Source: Modestobacter sp.
GTDB lineage: Bacteria > Actinomycetota > Actinomycetes > Mycobacteriales > Geodermatophilaceae
Direction: 5' to 3'
NCBI GenBank assembly: GCA_025965635.1
Contig: JAOPWO010000448.1
Coordinates: forward strand, 1-7,419
Length of the DNA stretch: 7,419 nt
Both the position numbers and the translations under genes were made by a program. Below are positions 1 through 5,904 of the stretch, one piece after another (position 1 is the first letter of the stretch; each line of letters opens with the position of its first letter). Below the pieces are notes generated by a model, which was not told where the DNA came from, did not search any database, and saw only the letters and a program-made list of their open reading frames with translations.

Positions 1-241
1 CGGGGGAGCGCACCGTCAGGCCGGTCTTCTGCCGCCGCTTGAGGCCGGCGATCCGGACCATGAAGAACTCGTCGAGGTTGCTGGCGAAGATGGCCAGGAA
101 CTTCACCCGCTCCAGCAGCGGGGCGTCGTCGTCCTCGGCCAGCTCCAGCACGCGGGCGTTGAAGTCCAGCCAGGACAGTTCCCGGTTCAGGAACCGGTCG
201 GTCGGCAGGGGGGTGTCGCTCGGCGGAGTGTCTCGGGGCAC
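1..241 (-). CDS. ppk: Polyphosphate kinase (PPK1), N-terminal part, runs off the window
   Basis: Only the first 80 codons are inside the window. The product of this family transfers the gamma-phosphate of ATP onto inorganic polyphosphate, reversibly. Reading the minus strand from GTG at 241-239 gives a short polar leader, then the hallmark PPK N-domain start: LNRELSWLDFN at residues 18-28, LLERVKFLAIFASNLDEFF at 42-60 and MVRIAGLKRR at 61-70. Asn55 corresponds to the ATP-contacting Asn of the E. coli enzyme. GTG 241 is the only usual in-frame start between an in-frame stop upstream and the conserved block; no clear Shine-Dalgarno precedes it. It lies 42 nt after the fbiD stop on the same strand, so the two are probably cotranscribed, in the order I recall from M. 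tuberculosis (Rv2983-Rv2984). Identity is near certain; the exact start is less so. Confidence 0.93.
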   Translation of the reverse strand, partial: MPRDTPPSDTPLPTDRFLNRELSWLDFNARVLELAEDDDAPLLERVKFLAIFASNLDEFFMVRIAGLKRRQKTGLTVRSP

Positions 242-283
242 GGGGGAGATCGTGCCGCATGCAGGTGAACGGCGGGCGACGGA

Positions 284-949
284 TCAGCGGTGGCAGACCG
301 CGGGGAACAGCCGGTCGACGAGGCAGGCGGTCGCCGGGCCCAGGCCGTGCCCCCGGGCCGCGAGCAGGTCGTCGGGGGTGTCGACGTCCCAGGCCAGTCC
401 GGGCCACCGGCCGGTCAGCCGGACCGCCCCCGAGGCCTCGTGCGCGGCGGCAGAGCCGGGGCCGAAGCGCGGGTCCAGCTCGCCGTCGGCGGCGGTCAGC
501 AGGGTGGTGCCGGTGCCGGCCGCGTCGGCGGCGAAGGCCCGGGGTGTCCCGGTGGTGGCGTGCGCGCCGGCCGCCGCCAGCGCGACGGCGAGCTCCTCGG
601 GGCGCAGCGCGGGCAGGTCGGAGGAGAGGGCGGCCACCGGCCCACAGCCGGCGGCCCGCGCCCCGTGGGCGAGGGCGGGGTTCAGCCCGCGACGGGGCTC
701 GTCGGGGACCGTGCGTGCGCCCAGCGCCCGGACGACGTGCGCGGCCCGGTCGTCGTCGGTCACCACGAGGACCGCTGCCACCGCGGAGCAGGCCGACACC
801 GCGGCAACGGTGTCGGCCAGCAGGGCGAGGACCAGCTCGTCGTGGCCGACCGACGCAGGGCCGGTCAGCGGGCGCAGCCGGGTCTTGGCGACGGCGAGCG
901 CCTTGGCCGGCACCACCACCGACCACCGCCGCCCCGCCGCCTGCGCCAC
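284..949 (-). CDS. cofC: Phosphoenolpyruvate / 2-phospho-L-lactate guanylyltransferase (FbiD/CofC), coenzyme F420 biosynthesis
   Basis: A 221-aa cytoplasmic nucleotidyltransferase. The family joins GMP from GTP to phosphoenolpyruvate (mycobacterial FbiD) or 2-phospho-L-lactate (archaeal CofC), making the activated intermediate that is coupled to the deazaflavin in F420 assembly. Visible motifs: the N-terminal nucleotide-binding segment VPAKALAVAKTRL (residues 13-25), a Rossmann-like strand followed by TDDD (64-67), SSDLPAL (109-115) whose Asp111 is a likely metal ligand, GTGTTL (145-150), DPRFGPGS (159-166) and WDVDTPDDL (187-195). These match M. tuberculosis Rv2983 (FbiD) as I remember it, and the length is normal. 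The start is GTG at 949-947; its Shine-Dalgarno is weak, and a start a few codons further in (GTG near residue 11) cannot be excluded. Transcribed with ppk; the other F420 genes are not in the window. The substrate (PEP versus phospholactate) cannot be read from sequence alone; PEP is more likely in an actinobacterium. Confidence 0.93.
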   Translation of the reverse strand: MAQAAGRRWSVVVPAKALAVAKTRLRPLTGPASVGHDELVLALLADTVAAVSACSAVAAVLVVTDDDRAAHVVRALGARTVPDEPRRGLNPALAHGARAAGCGPVAALSSDLPALRPEELAVALAAAGAHATTGTPRAFAADAAGTGTTLLTAADGELDPRFGPGSAAAHEASGAVRLTGRWPGLAWDVDTPDDLLAARGHGLGPATACLVDRLFPAVCHR

Positions 950-1042
950 CTGGGAAGCTCAGCACACCAGGCCGTCCGGCGTCACGCTGCCCGGCACGGC
1001 GCGCCCACCGCCGGACCTCCCCGGAGCCGACCGCAGGAGCCG

Positions 1043-1461
1043 ACGACGACGAGCACCCCACCCGCCCGCGCCGCCGAGGTGGCCGGCGCGGCCGCGCCGC
1101 ACCTGGAGTCCTGGCTGGAGCACCAGCGCCGGCGGCTGCGCGTGCCCGGGGTGCAGTCCGCCGTCCGGGTCGCCGACCTGCGGGGCGTCACCGCCGTGGC
1201 GCTGCTCGGCGGCCGGCTGGTCCTGCTGCCCCCCAGCTCCCCGGACCCCACCGAGGGACACCTGGAGCCGACCGTGGAGGGGCCGGACACGCTGCGGATG
1301 GAGGCGGTGGCCGGCTTCGGGCCCGCCGGCGAGACGGTGGGATACGAGCGGGGTCCGAGGGCGCCGTCACCCGGGCGCGGGCCGGTGGGATCTCCTCCTG
1401 GCCGGTGGAGGTGTTCCGCGTGCAGCGCGCCGGACAGGTGCGCCGGGCCCCGGCCGGCTGA
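1043..1461 (+). pseudogene. Decayed serine hydrolase (beta-lactamase/PBP family) with large internal deletion and frameshift
   Basis: From about 1043 the frame ending at 1351 reads like the very start of a class-C beta-lactamase-type serine hydrolase: APHLESWLEHQRRRLRVPGV then QSAVRVAD, up to about 1177. It then jumps directly to what looks like the extreme C-terminal domain of the same family: GVTAVALLGGRLVLL, DTLRMEAVAGFGPAGE and TVGYER. The central catalytic part (SxxK and YxN motifs, roughly 300 residues) is absent. At 1352-1356 the spacing is 5 nt where 6 would keep frame; after this one-base loss the C-terminus continues in the next frame as EGAVTRARAGGISSWP and VEVFRVQRAGQVRR to a TGA at 1459-1461. 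Third positions stay G/C in both frames, and both fit one family. No ATG or GTG lies at the expected start: an AGGAG at 1035-1039 is followed by ACG codons at 1043, 1046 and 1049, suggesting a lost ATG. The family assignment is from memory of homologues, not from a search. Confidence 0.7.
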
Positions 1462-1487
1462 GCCCCAGTGGGCGTGGAGCCGGGCGC

Positions 1488-1493
1488 AGGAGG
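1488..1493 (+). promoter_or_regulatory. Strong Shine-Dalgarno (AGGAGG) for the 93-aa ORF
   Basis: A perfect AGGAGG lies 7 nt before ATG 1501. It selects that ATG over the GTG at 1468 as the start of the downstream small ORF. It is the best ribosome binding site in the window, which argues that the small ORF is, or recently was, translated. Confidence 0.75.
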
Positions 1494-1500
1494 CACGATC

Positions 1501-1782
1501 ATGAGCCGCAGCACTCTCACCGACCGGAAGGGGTGGCCCGTGTCGCCGCAGCTCCCCGCGGCCTCCGTGGACGAGCGGGCCGAGCGACCGCCCCGCCGGC
1601 TGACCCGGCGCCCGGTCCCGTGGGCGCTGCGGCTGTGCGTCGCCGCCGTGCACGACCACCACGCCCGCCGGCTGCACCTGCGGCTGCGTGCCCCGGCCGA
1701 CCTGACCGCGCTGCGCGCCGGGCTGCCGCTCACCGGGGAGCTGCTGCGCGAGGTCGCCGACCTCCCCGGAGAGCTGTCGTGA
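1501..1782 (+). CDS. Small protein of unknown function (93 aa) upstream of gpsA; possible remnant of an acyltransferase (PlsC-like) gene
   Basis: I do not recognise this as an intact family. It starts at ATG 1501 after a perfect AGGAGG and ends in a GTGA overlap with gpsA, so it is translationally coupled to it. The protein is rich in Arg and Pro (ERPPRRLTRRPVPWALRL at about residues 28-45), has a His cluster (HDHH at about 51-54), and has no signal peptide or convincing membrane segment. Codon third positions are strongly G/C, as in neighbouring genes. The last third, HLRLRAPADLTALRAGLPL followed by TGELLREVAD, resembles the C-terminal end of actinobacterial 1-acylglycerol-3-phosphate acyltransferases, where a 'PPVDLS...PLTAELLREATD' pattern is common. 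plsC often sits just before gpsA in actinobacteria. The HX4D acyltransferase motif is absent. It may therefore be an internally deleted plsC or a short lineage-specific protein; the resemblance is weak. Confidence 0.6.
   Translation: MSRSTLTDRKGWPVSPQLPAASVDERAERPPRRLTRRPVPWALRLCVAAVHDHHARRLHLRLRAPADLTALRAGLPLTGELLREVADLPGELS
1768..1773 (+). promoter_or_regulatory. Shine-Dalgarno of gpsA inside the preceding ORF
   Basis: GGAGAG lies 5 nt before GTG 1779 and inside the last codons of the 93-aa ORF. With the GTGA stop/start overlap it fixes the gpsA start and indicates coupled translation. Confidence 0.65.
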
Positions 1783-2774
1783 CGCGGGCGGCGGTGCTCG
1801 GTGCCGGCTCGTGGGGGACCACGTTCGCCAAGGTGCTGGCCGACGCCGGCACCGAGGTGGTGCTGCACGCCCGCCGGGCAGAGCTGGTGGCCATCATCAC
1901 CGAGACCCGGGAGAGCCCGGAGTACCTGCCGGGGGTGCGGCTGCCCGACGCGGTCCGGGCGACCACCGACGCCGCGGAGGCGCTGGACGGTGCCGACATC
2001 GTCGTGCTCGCCGTCCCGTCGCAGACGCTGCGCGCCAACCTCACCGACTGGGCGCCGCTGCTGCCGTCCTCGGCATCGCTGCTGTCGCTGATGAAGGGCG
2101 TCGAGCTGGGCACCACCAAGCGGATGAGCGAGGTCATCTGCGAGGTGACCGGTGCTCCGCCGGACCGGGTGGCAGCGCTGTCGGGTCCCAACCTGGCCCG
2201 GGAGATCGCCGAGGAGCAGCCGGCGGCGACCGTGATCGCCTGTACCGACACCGCCCGCGCCGAGGCCCTGCAGGCCGCCTGCCGCACCGCCTACTTCCGG
2301 CCGTACACCAACGCCGACCTGGTCGGCTGCGAGTTGGGCGGAGCGGTGAAGAACGTCATCGCACTGGCCGTCGGCATCACCGAGGGGATGGGGTTCGGTG
2401 ACAACACCCGGGCCTCGCTGATCACCCGCGGCCTGGCCGAGACAGCCCGGCTGGGCGTGGCCCTCGGCGCCGAGCCGGCCACCTTCGCCGGCCTCGCCGG
2501 ACTGGGTGACCTGGTGGCCACCTGCTCCTCACCGCTGTCGCGCAACCGCACGTTCGGCGAGCGGATCGGCCGCGGCATGTCCGTCGCCGAGGTGCAGCAG
2601 ACCACCCGCCAGACGGCCGAGGGCGTCAAGTCCTGCCGCTCGGTGCTCGACCTGGCCCGCGCGCACGACGTCTACGTCCCGATCACCGAGGCCGTCGTGC
2701 GGGTCTGCCACGAGGGCGAGTCAGCCGTCCGGATGGTGCGGGAGATGATGTCGCGCGAAGCCAAGGCCGAGTGA
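1779..2774 (+). CDS. gpsA: Glycerol-3-phosphate dehydrogenase [NAD(P)+]
   Basis: A 331-aa cytoplasmic enzyme, full family length. It reduces dihydroxyacetone phosphate to sn-glycerol-3-phosphate, the backbone precursor of phospholipids. The N-terminal Rossmann fold has the dinucleotide-binding GAGSWG at residues 8-13, then VVLAVPSQ in the middle of the domain. SLMKG (103-107, Lys106) and LSGPNLAREI (134-143) follow. GGAVKNVIALAVGI carries the catalytic Lys191. The C-terminal helical domain has GLGDLVATCSSPLSRNR (241-257) with the conserved Asp244 and Arg255/Arg257, and later the EGV motif. The start is GTG 1779, chosen for the GGAGAG Shine-Dalgarno and because GAGSWG sits at its usual distance from the N-terminus. 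The same reading frame stays open far upstream, to base 39, but that extension is antisense to fbiD and is not protein. It corresponds to gpdA2 in M. tuberculosis by neighbourhood. Confidence 0.97.
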   Translation: MTRAAVLGAGSWGTTFAKVLADAGTEVVLHARRAELVAIITETRESPEYLPGVRLPDAVRATTDAAEALDGADIVVLAVPSQTLRANLTDWAPLLPSSASLLSLMKGVELGTTKRMSEVICEVTGAPPDRVAALSGPNLAREIAEEQPAATVIACTDTARAEALQAACRTAYFRPYTNADLVGCELGGAVKNVIALAVGITEGMGFGDNTRASLITRGLAETARLGVALGAEPATFAGLAGLGDLVATCSSPLSRNRTFGERIGRGMSVAEVQQTTRQTAEGVKSCRSVLDLARAHDVYVPITEAVVRVCHEGESAVRMVREMMSREAKAE

Positions 2775-2796
2775 CCGTGACCGAGAGGACCCGTCC

Positions 2797-3957
2797 GTGA
2801 GCCCCGCAGGTGCCCCCGACCGGCTGGGGGACGGGACCCGGGTGGTCCATGCCGGTGACGAGCCCGTCGTCCCCGGCACCCCGCTGCGTCCCTCGCCGGT
2901 GTTCGCCGCGCCCTACCACCTGGGCGACCTGCCCCCCGGCGCCGGCGGCGCCGACTCCTACGCCCGCCCCGACAACCCCACGCTCCGGGTGTTCGAACGG
3001 GCCGTCGGCGAGCTGGACGGCGGCGACTGCCTGTCCTTCGCCAGCGGCATGGCCGCGATCAGCGCCGCCGTGCTCGCCGTCGCCGGGGCCGGGGACCGCG
3101 TCGTGCTGCCGTCGGACGGCTACTACGCGACCCGGGTGCTGGCCCGGGAGGAGCTCGAGCGGCTCGGCATGGTCGTCGATCTCGTGCCGACGCTGCAGAT
3201 CGGGGACGTCGCCGCCCGCGGCGACCTGGCCGGCGCCCGGCTGGTGCTGCTGGAGACCCCGAGCAACCCGCAGCTCGAGGTGTGCGACATCGCCGCCGTC
3301 GCCCGGGCCACCCGGGCCGCGGGGGCGGTGCTGGTGGTGGACAACACCACGGCGACGCCGATCGGGCAGCGTCCGCTGGCGCTGGGCGCCGACGTCACGT
3401 TGGGCGCGGACACCAAGGCGCTGACCGGGCACAGCGACGTCCTGCTCGGGCACGTCAGCACCGCGCCCACCGATGCCGGGCGGGCGGTGCACGCGCGGAT
3501 CGCGGCCTGGCGGAAGACGACCGGCAACACCCCCGGTCCCTTCGAGGCGTGGCTCGCACACCGGTCGATGGGCACGCTGGACCTGCGGCTGGCGCGGCAG
3601 GCGACCAACGCCGCGGCCCTGGTCGAGGTGCTGACCGGTCACCCCGCGGTCTCCGCCGTCCGGTGGCCGTGGTCGCCCGCGGACCCCTCGTACCCGCTGG
3701 CGAGCCAGCAGATGCTGCGCCCCAACGGGGTCGTCTCGGCCGAGCTGGCCGACGCCGGGGCGGTGCTCCGGCTGGTGCGCACCAGCCGCCTCTTCACCGC
3801 CGCCACCAGCTTCGGCGGCATCCACACCACCGTCGACCGGCGGGCCCAGTGGGGGGGCGACGCCGTCCCCGAGGGGTTCGTCCGGTTCTCCTGCGGCATC
3901 GAGGACACCGCTGACCTCGTCGCCGACCTCGTCCCGGCCCTCGACGCCCTCGGCTAG
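2797..3957 (+). CDS. PLP-dependent Cys/Met metabolism enzyme (cystathionine gamma-lyase / gamma-synthase family)
   Basis: A 386-aa fold-type-I PLP enzyme of the trans-sulfuration family, cytoplasmic. Members cleave or form cystathionine (beta/gamma elimination or replacement). Key features: SYARPDNPT (54-62; Tyr55 and Arg57 bind PLP phosphate across the dimer), SGM (83-85), Tyr109/Tyr110 (cofactor-stacking region), LETPSNP (152-158), VVDNT with Asp182 pairing the PLP ring nitrogen, and TKALTGHSDVLLG with the Schiff-base Lys207. Substrate carboxylate elements are SFGG (338-341) and RFSCGIED with Arg363. Several spots depart from the commonest sequences: 'TKAL' for TKY, and HRSMGTL (255-261) for 'RGLKTL'. 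It is therefore a subfamily whose reaction (lyase, synthase or other) cannot be fixed here. GTG 2797 follows GAGAGGA (2783-2789) by 7 nt, and the gene lies 22 nt after gpsA and 11 nt before ddl, in an operon. Confidence 0.93.
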   Translation: MSPAGAPDRLGDGTRVVHAGDEPVVPGTPLRPSPVFAAPYHLGDLPPGAGGADSYARPDNPTLRVFERAVGELDGGDCLSFASGMAAISAAVLAVAGAGDRVVLPSDGYYATRVLAREELERLGMVVDLVPTLQIGDVAARGDLAGARLVLLETPSNPQLEVCDIAAVARATRAAGAVLVVDNTTATPIGQRPLALGADVTLGADTKALTGHSDVLLGHVSTAPTDAGRAVHARIAAWRKTTGNTPGPFEAWLAHRSMGTLDLRLARQATNAAALVEVLTGHPAVSAVRWPWSPADPSYPLASQQMLRPNGVVSAELADAGAVLRLVRTSRLFTAATSFGGIHTTVDRRAQWGGDAVPEGFVRFSCGIEDTADLVADLVPALDALG

Positions 3958-3968
3958 GGTCGGCGGCG

Positions 3969-5102
3969 ATGAGCGGGGCGAGCAGGATCCGGGTCGCTGT
4001 CGTCTTCGGGGGGCGGAGCGCGGAACACGCGATCTCCTGCGTCTCCGCCGGGAGCGTGCTGGGTGCACTCGACCCCGACCGCTACGAGGTGGTGCCGGTC
4101 GGCATCACCCGGGACGGCGGCTGGCTGCTCACCGACGGGGACCGGAGCCGGCTGGCGATCAGCGACGGGACGCTGCCCGAGGTCTCCGAGGGCACACCGG
4201 TGTCGCTGGTGGGCGACCCGACCGGCCGGGGGCTGGTCGCCCTGGGGCCCGGCTCGGCCGGCTCCGGCCTCACCGAGGTCGACGTCGTCTTCCCGGTGCT
4301 GCACGGCGCCTACGGCGAGGACGGCACCATCCAGGGCCTGCTGGAGATGTCCGGGCTGCCCTACGTCGGCTCCGGGGTGTTCGCCAGCGCGGCCTCCATG
4401 GACAAGGAGTTCACCAAGAAGCTCCTGTCCGCCGCCGGCATCGCGCAGGGCGACCACGTGGTGCTGCGCGACGCGAGCGGCGCGCTGTGCGCCGACCCCG
4501 ACCTGCTCGACGTGGGCGCGCGGGAGCGGCTCGGGCTGCCGGTGTTCGTCAAGCCGTCGCGGGCCGGGTCGAGCATCGGGATCACCCGGGTCACCGACTG
4601 GGCGCAGTTCCCGGCCGCGGTCGCGACGGCGGCCGCCGTCGACCCGAAGGTCGTGGTCGAGGCCGCGGTCCCGGGGCGGGAGATCGAGTGCGGCGTGCTC
4701 GCCCGCGTGGGTGGCCGGCCCGAGGCCAGCCTGCCCGCCGAGATCCGGTTGCGGGCCGGCACCGACTGGTACGACTTCAGCGCCAAGTACCTCGAGGACG
4801 CCGTCGACTTCGACGTGCCCGCCGACCTCACCCCGGAGCAGATCCGGGCGGTGCAGGAGACGTCGGTGCGGGCCTACCTGGCGATGGACTGCCAGGGGCT
4901 GGCCCGGGTCGACTTCTTCCTCGGCACCGACCCGGTCACCGGGGCGGAGCGGTTGGTCGTCAACGAGGTCAACACCATGCCGGGGTTCACGCCGATCTCC
5001 ATGTTCCCGCGGATGTGGGCGGCCAGCGGGCTGACCTACCCCGAGCTGGTCGACCGCCTGGTGGCCAGCGCGCTGGACGGTGGCCCCCGGACCCCCGGGT
5101 GA
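3969..5102 (+). CDS. ddl: D-alanine--D-alanine ligase
   Basis: A 377-aa ATP-grasp enzyme that makes the D-Ala-D-Ala dipeptide used by MurF for peptidoglycan precursors; cytoplasmic, normal length. Motifs: VVFGGRSAEHAIS (11-23) with substrate-binding Glu19; HGAYGEDGTIQGLLEMSGLP from His112; the central-domain VKPSRAGSSIGI (194-205) with ATP-binding Lys195; SAKYLED with Lys273-Tyr274 of the omega loop; ARVDFF with Asp315; and VNEVNTMPG with Mg ligands Glu333 and Asn335. The Tyr274 equivalent (E. coli DdlB Tyr216) is kept, which favours D-Ala-D-Ala over the D-Ala-D-Lac specificity of VanA-type ligases. ATG 3969 is 11 nt after the previous stop; the Shine-Dalgarno is weak (AGGG at about 3956-3959), so translation probably depends partly on coupling. 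Its stop overlaps the start of the next gene in GTGA. Confidence 0.97.
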   Translation: MSGASRIRVAVVFGGRSAEHAISCVSAGSVLGALDPDRYEVVPVGITRDGGWLLTDGDRSRLAISDGTLPEVSEGTPVSLVGDPTGRGLVALGPGSAGSGLTEVDVVFPVLHGAYGEDGTIQGLLEMSGLPYVGSGVFASAASMDKEFTKKLLSAAGIAQGDHVVLRDASGALCADPDLLDVGARERLGLPVFVKPSRAGSSIGITRVTDWAQFPAAVATAAAVDPKVVVEAAVPGREIECGVLARVGGRPEASLPAEIRLRAGTDWYDFSAKYLEDAVDFDVPADLTPEQIRAVQETSVRAYLAMDCQGLARVDFFLGTDPVTGAERLVVNEVNTMPGFTPISMFPRMWAASGLTYPELVDRLVASALDGGPRTPG

Positions 5103-5752
5103 CGCGCAGCCTGCCCACGCTGGCCGCCCTGCTGGTGCTGGCCGGCACCGCCTCCACCGGCTGCACGTCGACCGTCTCCGGGCAGGCCCGGCCGGCCACC
5201 GGGTCGACCGCCACCGATCTGCCGGAGACGTCGGCCGCGCTGGGGGACCTGCTGGTCACCGAGGTCCCCTCCGGGCTGCCCCGGGTGCCCGACGACGAGC
5301 TGCAGCCGCCGGCGGGGGAGAAGACCGTCGACGACGTCGCCGGGTACGCCCAGGACGCCGCCGACCAGCAGGAAGTCCTCGAGGAGTACGGCTACCGGCA
5401 CGGCTGGGAGCGCTTCTGGCGCGGTGACGAGGCTCTGACCACGGTGTTCGTCGACCAGTTCAGCGGGCCGATGGGCGCGACGTCCTACGCCGACGACCTG
5501 GTCCGCAACGACGCCGAGTACTACGGCGGCGTGCCGGCCGACGGTCCCACCGGGCTTCCCGAGGGCTGCGCGGAGATGTCGGTGGACGAGCCGGACCCGA
5601 GTCTGGGGCTGGCCGGGCCGGTCGCGTTCTCCTGGTGCCCGCACGGGGTCTTCACGGTCTCGGTGGCCGCGGTGGCCGCGACGCCCGAGGCGGCGCGCGC
5701 CGAGGTCGAGGCGGTGACCCTCGACCAGCTGGGCCGGCTGCCCCGTGGCTGA
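5099..5752 (+). CDS. Exported probable lipoprotein of unknown function, coupled to ddl
   Basis: 217 aa from GTG 5099, which overlaps the ddl stop (GTGA). The N-terminus is a signal peptide: MTRS, a hydrophobic run LAALLVLAGTA (8-18), then STGC with Cys22. The lipobox is imperfect (Ser at -3 instead of Leu/Val/Ile/Ala), so it is either a lipoprotein with a divergent box or a secreted protein. A low-complexity Thr/Ser/Ala linker to about residue 48 is typical of actinobacterial lipoproteins. The mature domain contains DVAGYAQDAADQQEVLEEYG (about 79-98), then GWERFWR (about 101-107), FVDQFSGPMGATSYADDLV and a C-terminal strand-rich part. Cys157 and Cys180 could form a disulfide outside the cell. 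I do not recognise a named family. The position after ddl suggests a cell-envelope role, but that is only context. The frame is open upstream through ddl to 4487, and that extension is not coding. Confidence 0.85.
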   Translation: MTRSLPTLAALLVLAGTASTGCTSTVSGQARPATGSTATDLPETSAALGDLLVTEVPSGLPRVPDDELQPPAGEKTVDDVAGYAQDAADQQEVLEEYGYRHGWERFWRGDEALTTVFVDQFSGPMGATSYADDLVRNDAEYYGGVPADGPTGLPEGCAEMSVDEPDPSLGLAGPVAFSWCPHGVFTVSVAAVAATPEAARAEVEAVTLDQLGRLPRG

Positions 5753-5838
5753 CCGGGAAGGAGCCCGGACTGCAGCGGGCCCGGACGCCGGCCTGCCGAC
5801 GACGTCCGCGGCCCGGAGATCGGCGTCCAGCGCTGCCT

Positions 5839-5882
5839 GCGGCCGGCCGACGGCCGGCTGTCCGCGACCGGTGGGCCGGTCG
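5839..5882. terminator. Two tandem GC-rich hairpins in the convergent spacer (candidate bidirectional terminator)
   Basis: The 152-nt spacer between the convergent lipoprotein and DUF3515 genes holds two adjacent inverted repeats. Hairpin 1 pairs GCCGGCC (5842-5848) with GGCCGGC (5852-5858) across a 3-nt loop, extendable to 5839-5861 with G-U pairs. Hairpin 2 pairs CGACCGG (5865-5871) with CCGGTCG (5876-5882) across TGGG. Neither has a U tract, which is common for actinobacterial terminators. GC-rich DNA makes chance hairpins frequent, so the call rests mainly on position. Confidence 0.45.
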
Positions 5883-5904
5883 GCGACCGGTCGGCGCGCG
5901 ATGG

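Noticed and set aside
259..1042. Two further long plus-strand frames opposite fbiD
   Set aside because: Arg/Gly-rich shadow translations of fbiD. Only their downstream parts (1043-1461) show family-like sequence, reported as the pseudogene.
39..1778. Long open plus-strand frame continuous with gpsA, suggesting a large fusion protein
   Set aside because: It is antisense to the clearly homologous ppk and fbiD genes, is low-complexity Ala/Arg/Ser/Pro, and gpsA has its own Shine-Dalgarno and start; it is a high-GC artefact.
959..1868. Three overlapping minus-strand frames across the region before gpsA
   Set aside because: Compositionally shadow-like (Arg/Pro/Ser/Gly), no family motifs and no Shine-Dalgarno; they oppose plus-strand sequence with family resemblance and coding-like third positions.
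2683..4068. 461-aa minus-strand frame opposite the PLP enzyme
   Set aside because: Gln/Arg/Gly/Val/His-rich mirror translation of a confidently identified gene; no motifs.
4487..5098. Upstream extension of the lipoprotein frame inside ddl
   Set aside because: Arg/Gly/Pro-rich off-frame of ddl. The signal peptide begins at GTG 5099, which fixes the true start.
5662..5679. Tandem 9-nt repeat GGTGGCCGC x2
   Set aside because: It lies within the lipoprotein coding sequence and encodes a Val-Ala-Ala repeat; ordinary codon bias explains it.
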